Made by a program: the position numbers and the translations under genes. The notes under the pieces were generated by a model, which was not told where the DNA came from, made no database searches, and was given only the letters and a program-made list of their open reading frames with translations. Positions 26,329-35,386 of a stretch of 64,000 nt of DNA are shown here, one piece after another. Source of the DNA: Sphingobacterium sp. SGR-19 (GTDB taxonomy: Bacteria; Bacteroidota; Bacteroidia; Sphingobacteriales; Sphingobacteriaceae); the NCBI RefSeq assembly GCF_011043555.1, contig NZ_JAAKGS010000009.1, positions 1 to 64,000 of the forward strand, written 5' to 3'. Every line of letters begins with the position of its first letter. Position 1 is the stretch's first letter.

Positions 26329-26925
26329 ATGGTTACAATTTGTTTGCTTAGACATGGTGAAACGTCATTTAACGCCGATGGAAACAGGTATTGCGGGCGG
26401 ACAGATGTTGAACTCACCGAAAAGGGGATTTCTCAGGCAAAAAGAATGTATGAGCTACTAGAAGGATACGACTTTGATGCAGTTTATTCTTCCCCGTTGC
26501 AAAGAGCTAAAAAAACAGCAGAGATTGCTTCCGGTCGTGTTAAAAACGTATTGGTAGACGATCGTCTGATAGAGGTTGACTTTGGGGAATGGGAAGGAAT
26601 GCGTCCGGAAGAATTTCAGGCAAAAGATCCCGAATCTTGGGACAATTGGCTCGCGGCGCCTGAGCGTTTTCCAGCGGGAAGAACTGGAGAAACTGCTATG
26701 CAGGTGATTTCTCGACTACAATCCTTCTATGACGATTTGATAGCGAGATATAGTGATAAAACCATTTTGGTTGTTGGACATAACGGAGTGAACCGACTGT
26801 TTTTAGCAAGTCAATTGGGGATGCCATTAAAAAACTATAGGCGTCTGGTTCAAGACAATTCAGCACTTACGTTACTCACCTTAACGCATCATCGAGGTTG
26901 TCAATTGCTAAAGTTAAATGCCTAA
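26329..26925 (+). CDS. Histidine phosphatase (phosphoglycerate mutase-like)
   Basis: A 198-residue cytoplasmic protein of the histidine phosphatase superfamily. The phosphohistidine motif LLRHGET places the nucleophile at His9. A Glu-containing EVDFGEWEGM block and the second catalytic His in VVGHNGVNR are present. The size and motifs fit the CobC/GpmB-like phosphatase group, which hydrolyse small phosphomonoesters. Being 2 bp after the second kinase, it probably acts on a phosphorylated intermediate of this pathway, perhaps a polyol phosphate or a phosphorylated by-product. It has no signal peptide. Confidence 0.85.
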   Translation: MVTICLLRHGETSFNADGNRYCGRTDVELTEKGISQAKRMYELLEGYDFDAVYSSPLQRAKKTAEIASGRVKNVLVDDRLIEVDFGEWEGMRPEEFQAKDPESWDNWLAAPERFPAGRTGETAMQVISRLQSFYDDLIARYSDKTILVVGHNGVNRLFLASQLGMPLKNYRRLVQDNSALTLLTLTHHRGCQLLKLNA

Positions 26926-26959
26926 ATAAATAGATTTATCCATTAACAAATTTATACAG

Positions 26960-27838
26960 ATGAAAACAATTCTACACGCTATTGCACTTTGTTTCACAGG
27001 CATGTTAACCGTCGCCTCTGTGACGGCACAAAAGCTTCATAAACTAAATTTTAACAATGTGGAGGAGATGTACGCATACTTTGCATATGCACCCGGTAAA
27101 AAGATTATTAGCGGGCATCGTGGGACAATGGAGGAAGGGCTTCCCGAAAATTCCATTGTGGCGATGAAAGAGGTTCTGAAACATACACCCGCTATTTTTG
27201 AGATCGATCCACGTTTGTCCAAAGACGGTGTACCGGTTATGGTGCATGATGCAACCTTAGACCGCACGACGACCGGGACGGGGAAGGTTGCTGATTATAC
27301 TTGGAAAGAACTTAAAAAATTACGGCTGAAAGACCATCAGGGTAACCCCACTAAATATCGTATCAACACGTTAGACGAAATGATTAAGTGGGCGAAAGGA
27401 AAGACTATCCTCAACCTAGATAAAAAAGACCTGCCTTTGGAGGTAACAGCTGAAATAATCCGGAAGCACAATGCTTATAAATGGGTATGGGTTACGGTAC
27501 ATAATGTCGAACAGGCGAGGTTCTACTTAGAGAAAAACCCGAATCAATACCTATCCATGCACATAAAAGATAAAAACGCCTTGGAGGAGTTTAAAGCGTC
27601 TGGATTACCCTATGACCGGATGATTGTTTACATCGGACCTGAAATAAAAGAAGCCAACCAAGCAATGTATGATTTCTTTAAATCTAAAGGCGTGATGTGC
27701 ATGATATCGACTGCGCCAACGTATGATAAATTGCCAACCAAAGAGGAGCGGGCAAAGAAATATCGTGCTGTATATGCTGATGGTGCCACGGTATTAGAGT
27801 CCGATTTGCCTATTGAGGTAAGTGAGGCGATAAACTAA
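26960..27838 (+). CDS. Exported glycerophosphodiester phosphodiesterase (GDPD)
   Basis: A 292-residue GDPD/GlpQ-type TIM-barrel enzyme. A signal peptide with a probable cut after VTA (residue 23) sends it to the periplasm. The catalytic set is visible: GHRG with His53, PENS, the metal-binding FEIDPRL, and VMVHDATLDRTT with the second His. It should hydrolyse a glycerophosphodiester to glycerol phosphate and an alcohol. Enzymes of this fold also include exolytic teichoicases (GlpQ of Bacillus). It is the first exported product of the operon and precedes the TagC-like lipoprotein and the SusC/D pair. Confidence 0.92.
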   Translation: MKTILHAIALCFTGMLTVASVTAQKLHKLNFNNVEEMYAYFAYAPGKKIISGHRGTMEEGLPENSIVAMKEVLKHTPAIFEIDPRLSKDGVPVMVHDATLDRTTTGTGKVADYTWKELKKLRLKDHQGNPTKYRINTLDEMIKWAKGKTILNLDKKDLPLEVTAEIIRKHNAYKWVWVTVHNVEQARFYLEKNPNQYLSMHIKDKNALEEFKASGLPYDRMIVYIGPEIKEANQAMYDFFKSKGVMCMISTAPTYDKLPTKEERAKKYRAVYADGATVLESDLPIEVSEAIN

Positions 27839-27860
27839 AATTATTTATACAGCATTTGTT

Positions 27861-29255
27861 ATGAAAAAAAATATAATAGCGCATGTCTTAACCGTTATGG
27901 TTTTTCTACCCTTTTATTCTTGTAATAAGCCAAGTCAAGAAGTTGGAAAAGATGTTCTTGATCTGACATTCGGGGAAAACAGCGCCAAGATGAATACGGG
28001 AGAGAAATATCTCATTAAGTTTTCAACGGGAGAGACGAAAGTCTCCTCACGGAGTTTAACGTGGACATCGTCCGATGAACAGGTTGCAATTGTCACGAAT
28101 GCTGGAGAGGTGAACGCCGTTGGACCAGGAAGAGCGACAATAAAAGCAATTTATCAATCTGTCGAAGCTGTTTGCGAAGTAGAAGTAAAAGATACAAATT
28201 ATGATCACCCATTAAACCCAAAATCTTTATCTCGACCTTTTTCAGATCCGATGGCGTATAGTATCGATGTGTCCTTGATTGCTCCCTATCGTGTGATGCA
28301 ATCTTTTGATTTTGATAAATCGGGAAATGTCTATTACAGTCAGATCGGTGTTGCAGGAGGATTCGAGCCAGGGCGAACCAAAGCACATGAGATCTATATC
28401 ATCAAAAGTAAACCTAACCAAGAGGGGAAAACAGACTACATGACATTGAAATATTTTGGCCATGGGGGCAATATTGCAATTGAGGAAGATGACAACGGCG
28501 AACTGTACGTCTGGGTGGGCAGTAATGCTACTAAATACACTTCGGGAGAATATTGGGATGAGCAATCCGTTTCACGCATACCCTATCGATCAGGACAAAT
28601 ACATGATGGTTATGCGGGTGAGTCCTACTTTCTGAATAATGGTTTACTTAGAATCCAGGCCGCGGTGGATAGGAAAAATGATTTGCTGTGTATTAACGCT
28701 AGCCAAGGAGGCGAGAGACATTTCTATACTTATAAATTGAGTGAAGCGGAATCACTGAGCCCAAAGAATTTTACATTCTCTGTTAAAGTTGGGGGAGAGG
28801 AAGTGGGCAGTGTTGAACAGATTATCTCCCGCACGGTTAACGGACGAGACTTAAGTGAACTGACGCCTTTGGGTAGTTTCTCTGTTCCAGTTGGCACTAA
28901 CAAAGCTGTTGATGTGAATTCCTTTCCTTTCCAAGGATACGATATAGACGGAAGCCGCCACGTTTATTTTTTTGAAGGCAATTGGACAGAAACTGGCGCT
29001 TCTGTTGGCCAATCACAAGCGTATGTAACTGTTTTTGATCTTCAAGGAAATATCGTATACCCACGCACCAGGGTGACAGCGCTATCTGATATAAATAGAT
29101 TAATGCAAGCAGGTGTCACCAATAGTAGTGGATATATGGAAGCAGAGGGAATAAAGATAAGAGGTAATCAGTTGTATCTAGGATTTGCTTCCTACCAAGA
29201 AACTGAAAACTACCGAAGAGCAAATATCTTTAAATATGATGGCGCACGTGAGTAA
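27861..29255 (+). CDS. Lipoprotein with Big2-like domain and TagC/helveticin-like propeller
   Basis: A 464-residue lipoprotein (FYSC, Cys21). Residues about 40-112 form a bacterial Ig-like (Big2-type) domain: LTWTSSDEQVAIVTNAGEV and GRATIKAIY are characteristic. From about 128 to the end a repetitive beta-rich region includes QSFDFDKSGNVYYSQIG, MTLKYFGHGG followed by ELYVWVGSNA, and SVSRIPYRSGQ. The pattern M-x-L-x3-GHG...YxWVG resembles the P68-RBP/TagC-like beta-propeller found in teichoic-acid protein TagC, phage receptor-binding proteins and helveticin J. That match is from memory and is moderate. It may be a surface binding or hydrolytic partner of the adjacent SusC/D. Confidence 0.55.
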   Translation: MKKNIIAHVLTVMVFLPFYSCNKPSQEVGKDVLDLTFGENSAKMNTGEKYLIKFSTGETKVSSRSLTWTSSDEQVAIVTNAGEVNAVGPGRATIKAIYQSVEAVCEVEVKDTNYDHPLNPKSLSRPFSDPMAYSIDVSLIAPYRVMQSFDFDKSGNVYYSQIGVAGGFEPGRTKAHEIYIIKSKPNQEGKTDYMTLKYFGHGGNIAIEEDDNGELYVWVGSNATKYTSGEYWDEQSVSRIPYRSGQIHDGYAGESYFLNNGLLRIQAAVDRKNDLLCINASQGGERHFYTYKLSEAESLSPKNFTFSVKVGGEEVGSVEQIISRTVNGRDLSELTPLGSFSVPVGTNKAVDVNSFPFQGYDIDGSRHVYFFEGNWTETGASVGQSQAYVTVFDLQGNIVYPRTRVTALSDINRLMQAGVTNSSGYMEAEGIKIRGNQLYLGFASYQETENYRRANIFKYDGARE

Positions 29256-29283
29256 AATACACCTCTTTTTACACCTAAAATTA

Positions 29284-29298
29284 CTTTATTAAATAAAG
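29284..29298 (+). other. Short hairpin between the propeller lipoprotein and susC-like genes
   Basis: CTTTATT-A-AATAAAG is a perfect 15-bp palindrome 8 bp before the susC-like ATG. It could be a processing or attenuation element that sets differential expression inside the operon. There is no U tract and the sequence is A/T-rich, so the support is weak. Confidence 0.25.
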
Positions 29299-29306
29299 CA
29301 TAAGTT

Positions 29307-32300
29307 ATGAATACAATAACAGATCTAACTAAAAAAAGAGCACTACTATGGATGCTATGTCTCTGTTTGGCTGGCGGACATTTGTCTGCTCGCCATAGTC
29401 CGACTAACGCCACGATATCTACTATATACCAAGACGACGATATTCGAGGCAAAGTAACCGATGAAACAGGTAGCCCGATTCCCGGGGTAACAGTTTCTGT
29501 TCAAGGGTCCTCACGGGAGGTGACAACTGATGCGGAGGGAAATTATCGATTAGCTAATATTCCGCACAATGCGGTTTTGGTATTTACGTATGTTGGATTC
29601 AGGCAACAACAGGTTGCGATTGACAATCGTAATATAGTGGACATCCAATTGACATCTTCTTCGACAGCATTAGACCAAGTCGTAGTCGTAGGGTATGGTA
29701 CCGAAAAACAGGAGAACATTACCGGGTCAATCGCGACAATCGATATGGAGGACAATGAAGGGAGACCCTTAACCAATGTGAGTAACGCTTTGTATGGAAC
29801 ATCCGGACTTTATGTAAATCTGAACACAAGCCAGCCTGGAGTTGACCGAGCTATGATTCGGATACGTGGTATCGGAACATTAAATAATAACAATCCATTG
29901 GTCCTGGTGGACGGTATCGAATATCCAATGGACGAAGTTAACCCGAATGATATCGCCAGTATTTCTGTTTTGAAAGATGCGTCTGCAGCCATATACGGTT
30001 CGAAAGCAGCTAATGGCGTGATTCTAATTACCACCAAAAGAGGTAGGGGTAAGTCAAAAATAAACTATGGATACTATCACGGTATCCAGCAGGCTACGAT
30101 GATGTTGGATTTGGTGTGGGATCCTATTGTCTATATGAAGGCGTTGAATCAAGCAGAATTTAATGAGGGCAAGGCAAGTCAAACATTTTCAGAACGAGAT
30201 ATAGGGGGGTATCAGCTGGGAATGACGTTGGATCCTTATACTTATCCGGCGAATAACTGGTATGATATTGCGTTTAAAAATGGTATCATGAACAAACATG
30301 ATTTGAGTGCATCGGGCAGCTCAGAGAAATACAACTATAGATTTTCGGTAGGATATCTTGACAGGGATGGGGTGATTTTTGGGCCAGGAAATCAGGAACG
30401 GAGATATTCTTTAGGGTTAAATACTTCTGCGAAGGTAACGGAACGATTGACGGTTGACTTGTCAACACATGGTTATTTTCGCAATTATACGGAACCCGCC
30501 TATGGTATCGGGGAATTTATGAGCTTGGTAAATCGTGCTTTACCGCTTCAAAATGATCTTTTGGCAGATGGGAACTACGGATATCCTTTCCTTCGTATTC
30601 CGGGTAGAAATAACTGGGAACATCCCCGCATGCTTGCCCATGAAGGTTCACAAGAAAAACGCGTAGTAAGATATTTAACTACACTTCAGGCAAAATATGA
30701 GTTACCTTTTGGTTTGTCTTATACGGTAAAGTTCGGGGCTGATAAATATGATGGATTGTTGGAACGGTTTGTTCCGGTCATGTATAAGCTCGATGCCAAG
30801 ACGGGAGAACGTCAGAACTATAACAGTCCAGCAACTGCGCCTAGATCGTATAGTTATGATGATAATCAAACCAACGTACATATATACAATACGTTAGACT
30901 ATAAGAAAACCTTTGGGGACCATTATATTGGTGGAATGCTAGGCTCGCAATATGATTACTATGAGGATATTGCCACCGGCGCGCAAATGCAAGGATATGC
31001 AGACGATATTTTAACTGATCTTAATGCGGGGACAGTGCTCGCGGAAATCACGGGCAGAACGACGCAAGAAGCCATTATCTCTTATTTTGGTAGGGTCAAT
31101 TATAATTTTAAGAATCGATATTTATTGGAAGGGATATTCAGATACGATGGTTCTTCTCGTTTTGCACCCGGATACCGGTGGGGTTTTTTTCCAGGAGTAT
31201 CGGCTGGGTGGAAAATAGATCAAGAGCCATTTTTCGAAAATATAAATTTTGTTGACCAACTGAAATTAAGAGCCTCGGTAGGACAGGTGGGTAACCAGGC
31301 CGTACCGTTATATAGTTATCAAAATATGGTAACATTGGGACACGATTACAGTTTTGGCGGAAGAAACGGTGTACTGACTTCCGGGGCCGCCGCAACAGCT
31401 GCAAACGACCCAACGATTTCTTGGGAAACCACAACAAATTATAATGCGGGGCTAGATTTGTTGATTTTTAATAATAAACTTAGTTTCACTGCGGACGTCT
31501 ATAAGCGGCTAACCAGCGGAATATTGAGGAGGGTTAGTCTTCCTTCTCAAGTCGGTAATCTATCCGGACCACAACAAAATGTGGGTAGTGTAAGTAATGC
31601 AGGAGTTGAACTCAGCTTGGGATATCGGGATGTTCTGGAGAACGGATTTGGATATAGCGTATTTGGAAATGTTTCCTATAATAAAAACAAGGTGGTGGAC
31701 TTAAAAGGGGAGATTATATATGGACACGACACCAACTTGCCTACGATAACGAAGGAAGGCTATCCGATTAATGCATTCTATGTATTGAATGTGGAAGGAA
31801 TATTCCAAAGTGACGAAGAAGTAGAACAGAGTGCGTTTCAGAGTGGCGACACCAGAGCAGGTTATCTAAAATATGAAGACGTGAATAAAGACGGTATCAT
31901 AAATGGAGATGACCGCGTGATTCAGAACTATTCTTCTATAATGCCAAAATACAACTATTCTTTTGGTTTTAATCTAGACTATAAAGGCATTTCGCTAATG
32001 GCACAGTTTCAAGGCGTTTCAGGAATAAAAACAGCTCCATTAAATAGACCCGCGACACCATTGAATAATGGAGCTAACCTTACCTGGGATTGGATAAATG
32101 ACAGTTGGACACCCGAGCGACCTAATGCATCGTTGCCCATTCTGACGGAAGCAAATTATAGTGATAATTTTAGATTTTCTACTTTCTTACTGAAAGACGC
32201 CTCCTATCTCCGATTAAAAACATTGCAATTACGTTATGCTATTCCCGAAAGGATTTTGTCCAAAGCGAAGATAAACGCGTTAAGCGTCTACGTTAATGCA

Positions 32301-32423
32301 GAAAATTGGTTGACCTTTACACCGTTTAAATTGGGCGATCCAGAATCGATGTATAATGCCGTTGGTCTGAGTCATTATCCAATGTTAAGAACGTTGAGTA
32401 TGGGCGTAAATTTCACCTTTTAG
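29307..32423 (+). CDS. SusC/RagA-family TonB-dependent outer membrane transporter (polyol/phosphodiester locus)
   Basis: A 1038-residue SusC-like protein. After the N-terminal signal, a carboxypeptidase-regulatory-like domain (IRGKVTDETGSPIPGVTVSV, about residues 46-125) leads into the VVVVGYGTEKQENITGSI TonB-box region. The plug domain follows (IRIRGIGTLNNNNPLVLVDG, SVLKDASAAIYGSKAANGVI), then a 22-strand barrel ending in NFTF. It imports large ligands across the outer membrane with energy from TonB, in a complex with the SusD-like lipoprotein encoded 23 bp downstream. The locus has no glycoside hydrolase, so the ligand need not be a polysaccharide. Confidence 0.95.
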   Translation: MNTITDLTKKRALLWMLCLCLAGGHLSARHSPTNATISTIYQDDDIRGKVTDETGSPIPGVTVSVQGSSREVTTDAEGNYRLANIPHNAVLVFTYVGFRQQQVAIDNRNIVDIQLTSSSTALDQVVVVGYGTEKQENITGSIATIDMEDNEGRPLTNVSNALYGTSGLYVNLNTSQPGVDRAMIRIRGIGTLNNNNPLVLVDGIEYPMDEVNPNDIASISVLKDASAAIYGSKAANGVILITTKRGRGKSKINYGYYHGIQQATMMLDLVWDPIVYMKALNQAEFNEGKASQTFSERDIGGYQLGMTLDPYTYPANNWYDIAFKNGIMNKHDLSASGSSEKYNYRFSVGYLDRDGVIFGPGNQERRYSLGLNTSAKVTERLTVDLSTHGYFRNYTEPAYGIGEFMSLVNRALPLQNDLLADGNYGYPFLRIPGRNNWEHPRMLAHEGSQEKRVVRYLTTLQAKYELPFGLSYTVKFGADKYDGLLERFVPVMYKLDAKTGERQNYNSPATAPRSYSYDDNQTNVHIYNTLDYKKTFGDHYIGGMLGSQYDYYEDIATGAQMQGYADDILTDLNAGTVLAEITGRTTQEAIISYFGRVNYNFKNRYLLEGIFRYDGSSRFAPGYRWGFFPGVSAGWKIDQEPFFENINFVDQLKLRASVGQVGNQAVPLYSYQNMVTLGHDYSFGGRNGVLTSGAAATAANDPTISWETTTNYNAGLDLLIFNNKLSFTADVYKRLTSGILRRVSLPSQVGNLSGPQQNVGSVSNAGVELSLGYRDVLENGFGYSVFGNVSYNKNKVVDLKGEIIYGHDTNLPTITKEGYPINAFYVLNVEGIFQSDEEVEQSAFQSGDTRAGYLKYEDVNKDGIINGDDRVIQNYSSIMPKYNYSFGFNLDYKGISLMAQFQGVSGIKTAPLNRPATPLNNGANLTWDWINDSWTPERPNASLPILTEANYSDNFRFSTFLLKDASYLRLKTLQLRYAIPERILSKAKINALSVYVNAENWLTFTPFKLGDPESMYNAVGLSHYPMLRTLSMGVNFTF

Positions 32424-32446
32424 GTAATCTGTAAATGATATAAACA

Positions 32447-34027
32447 ATGAAAGTTATGAAAAATATATATTTATTCTCTTTGCTCTCCATTTTACTTCTT
32501 TTTGTGGGAGGATGTAGCGATAGCATGTTAGATTTTCAGCCGAAAGATCGCTATACGGAGGGAAACTTTTGGGTTACAGAGAGTTCTGCTGACCGTTATT
32601 TAACGTCTTGCTATGCCGCATTACGGACATCAGGTTTGTATGGAGGTGATGCTACACCTTTATTTGAAGAGACAGCGTCACCAAATGCGTATAACAACAG
32701 TAACACCAGTTCTTGGAATTCCATAGCTGTCGGACTACAATCTGGAAGTACCGGCGGAATTATTGCAGCACGATGGTCTCACGCGTATGGTGGAATCGGT
32801 CGCTGCAATACGCTAATTCAACGAATTGAAGAAGTGCCTATGGAGGAAAGTGTAAAACAGCGTATGATAGGCGAAGCGTTATTTCTGCGTGCACTGTTTT
32901 ACTTTAATTTGACCGCCTATTGGGGAGACATTCCGTTAATATTGGATCCCCCAAACCCAGCAACCCAATCAAATTTGCCAAGAGATCCCATGGAAACAGT
33001 TATTGAACAGATACGGGAAGATTTGGACCGTGCAGCAGTTATGCTTCCTCTTCATTATGGGTCCAATGATATAGGAAGAGCAACAAAAGGAGCAGCAAAA
33101 GCTTTAAAGGCGAAAGTACTGTTATTTGAAGCAAGCCCCCTGTTTAATCCGACAAACGATCAGCAAAAATGGAAAAATGCGGCTGATGCAGCAGCAGAGG
33201 TAATAAATATGGCTAATGAAACCGGGTATGGTCTTTATCGCGATTATCGTGGTCTTTTTTTACCGGATAATGAAAATAATGAGGAGGTAATTTTTGACGT
33301 GCAGTTTATCTTTCCATTTCTGGGAAATTCTTTTGACCTTATCAATAGACAGTATAATACGAATGCGCCTACGCTGAGTCTCGTAAATGCATATGAAATG
33401 AAAAACGGCTTGCCAATAGTAGACCCGGCATCAGGATATGACCCTAATAATCCTTATGCCAATCGAGATCCTCGGTTAGAAGCTACTATAGTATATCCAG
33501 GTTCTCGTTATATGGGAGAAACAGTTTCAAATACGCGTTTCGCAATCACGGGATTTGGATTAAAAAAATATGGTATTTATACCGAAGACAAGCCAGACGA
33601 TGCCTTAGCTGATTTGAAGGCGGGGCAATCCTATACGAACTATATCGTCCTACGGTATGCCGATGTTTTATTGATGTACGCTGAAGCAAAAAATGAATTT
33701 TCTGGTCCAGATGAATCTGTATACAATGCGATTGATGCTGTTCGTCGTCGTGTCGATATGCCTGATATACCAAGAGGGCTGAATCAAGAGGAGGTAAGAG
33801 GTATTATTCAACGAGAACGGCGTGTGGAGTTCGCGGGAGAGGGGTATTACTATAATGATGTAAGGCGTTGGAAAATTGCGGAGACGGTTATGAATACGGG
33901 TGTTTATACATGGGATAACAAAATAATCGAGCAACGAAGCTTTAATCCACAACGGGACTATTGGTGGCCTATTACCGATGTAGAGCGGGATTTGAACCCT
34001 ATTTTGGGACAAAATCCGCATTATTAA
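32447..34027 (+). CDS. RagB/SusD-family surface nutrient-binding lipoprotein
   Basis: A 526-residue SusD-like lipoprotein. The signal ends in VGGC (Cys23). The TPR-rich SusD fold is visible in RMIGEALFLRALFYFNLTAYWGDIPLI, split here as RMIGEALFLRALFYFNLT and YWGDIPLI, and the C-terminal YADVLLMYAEAKNE, RRERRVEFAGEG-like and DVRRWK blocks. It captures ligand at the cell surface and closes the mouth of the SusC barrel. An in-frame ATG at 32456 is an alternative start. It is tightly linked to the susC-like gene before it. Confidence 0.94.
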   Translation: MKVMKNIYLFSLLSILLLFVGGCSDSMLDFQPKDRYTEGNFWVTESSADRYLTSCYAALRTSGLYGGDATPLFEETASPNAYNNSNTSSWNSIAVGLQSGSTGGIIAARWSHAYGGIGRCNTLIQRIEEVPMEESVKQRMIGEALFLRALFYFNLTAYWGDIPLILDPPNPATQSNLPRDPMETVIEQIREDLDRAAVMLPLHYGSNDIGRATKGAAKALKAKVLLFEASPLFNPTNDQQKWKNAADAAAEVINMANETGYGLYRDYRGLFLPDNENNEEVIFDVQFIFPFLGNSFDLINRQYNTNAPTLSLVNAYEMKNGLPIVDPASGYDPNNPYANRDPRLEATIVYPGSRYMGETVSNTRFAITGFGLKKYGIYTEDKPDDALADLKAGQSYTNYIVLRYADVLLMYAEAKNEFSGPDESVYNAIDAVRRRVDMPDIPRGLNQEEVRGIIQRERRVEFAGEGYYYNDVRRWKIAETVMNTGVYTWDNKIIEQRSFNPQRDYWWPITDVERDLNPILGQNPHY

Positions 34028-34063
34028 TGAGATACAATGTAGGTGTTTTTATATTAAAATATT

Positions 34064-35299
34064 ATGGAAAATATAATGTATATATGTAGACGCTGGTCGG
34101 ACTATTTTTTACTTATAGTCGCCCTATTGACTACCGTTTCGTGTGAAAAAGAAAATGACTCTTTTGCGTTTGACGAGGAGATCAACGTAGCCATTAAAGA
34201 ACTGAAGGAATTCTATAAGGGAGAAGATTTAATGCTAAACGGCAAACAGCACTTTAAGAAGATTTTCATTACAGGGATAGTTGTCTCCGCTGCTTCTTCT
34301 GGAAACCTTCCTATAGAAAAAGGAATAGTAATACAGGAAGAGCGGATTGGTATCAATGTGATGCTCGATGATAATGCTCCATTCAAACTTGGTGATTCCG
34401 TTCGCGTAAATATAGAAGCCGGAACACTTACAGCTGTTCATAAGAATATTACGGTTACAGGCATAAAATCTTCTGACGTTGAAGTATTGAAAGAGAACGC
34501 TTCCATAGTACCTAGGACGGCTGTGATAGCAGAACTGAATGCAAATTTTGCAGAATATGCGGGCTCACTTGTTAAAGTTGTTGGTGCTGAAATTCTTGGT
34601 CATCAAGCTAACGATACTTTTCAAGGGGATAAAGAATTAGATGATGGCACTGGTGGGACGATACACTTACATACGAACAGTTCGGCCTCTTTTGCTAATA
34701 AAGAGGTCCCGTCGTTCGGTACTTTCACAGGTATTGTACAATACGGACTCAACGGTTCAGCAATACAATTATGGATGCGTGATGATACCGATTTAGAAGA
34801 ATATAATCCATCTCCGTATCCGGCAGGCTTCCCAGAAGTTTTCAATACCAGCTTGGTCAAGGATGCTTATGCACGCGCGAATCTAGATTTAGCGTCGGGC
34901 AATTGGACTTTTGATGGTGTGACATTGGTGACTAAAACAGATTTACGCCCAATTAATGTCGACGGAACGAAGGGCGTACAGTTTAACCAGCGTAATGAAG
35001 TACCGTTGTATTTACAAATGAACTTTGATGTTTATCGAGGAGCTTCGAAAGTGACTATTTTGCACGGCTCTTATGGTACCGATCCGGGATGTACCTGGCG
35101 ATTGGAATCTTCGACTGATGGTGGCGTAACCTGGAGTCAGGTGGGGAATGATGTCGTCGCCAATAACAAAACACCTGAAATAGCTGAATTTGATCTGGAT
35201 ATCAAAGGTCAGGTTCGTTTTAGAATCCATAAATTGGGATTGGGAGCCGACAACAATGGTCGTCTAAATATGGACGATTTTACGATCTATAATAATTAA
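34064..35299 (+). CDS. DUF5689-type surface lipoprotein
   Basis: A 411-residue lipoprotein (TTVSC; Cys27, or Cys23 from the ATG at 34076). Residues about 40-245 resemble DUF5689: an ITGIVVSAASSGNLP segment, GIVIQEERIGINVML, and a second OB-like half with SLVKVVGAEI and TFTGIVQYG. The C-terminal ~150 residues (about 255-411) look like a galactose-binding-type beta-sandwich that ends in GRLNMDDFTIY. No catalytic motif was seen. Proteins of this kind commonly follow SusC/D and are presumed accessory surface binding proteins. It is the last gene of the operon, ahead of a strong terminator. Confidence 0.72.
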   Translation: MENIMYICRRWSDYFLLIVALLTTVSCEKENDSFAFDEEINVAIKELKEFYKGEDLMLNGKQHFKKIFITGIVVSAASSGNLPIEKGIVIQEERIGINVMLDDNAPFKLGDSVRVNIEAGTLTAVHKNITVTGIKSSDVEVLKENASIVPRTAVIAELNANFAEYAGSLVKVVGAEILGHQANDTFQGDKELDDGTGGTIHLHTNSSASFANKEVPSFGTFTGIVQYGLNGSAIQLWMRDDTDLEEYNPSPYPAGFPEVFNTSLVKDAYARANLDLASGNWTFDGVTLVTKTDLRPINVDGTKGVQFNQRNEVPLYLQMNFDVYRGASKVTILHGSYGTDPGCTWRLESSTDGGVTWSQVGNDVVANNKTPEIAEFDLDIKGQVRFRIHKLGLGADNNGRLNMDDFTIYNN

Positions 35300-35344
35300 C
35301 ATAATTCGATCGGCAATCTTTTAAGACGCGATTAACTATATTAG

Positions 35345-35386
35345 CAACAGCTTCTTTCTTAACTTAAGAGAGAAGCTGTTGTTTTT
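35345..35386. terminator. Bidirectional terminator after the polyol/phosphodiester operon
   Basis: 18-bp stem (35345-35362 and 35364-35381), arms beginning CAACAGCTTCT and ending AGAAGCTGTTG, with one G.T wobble and a minimal loop, then TTTTT. The opposite strand serves the convergent brkB-type gene, whose stop codon touches the T run. Confidence 0.9.
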
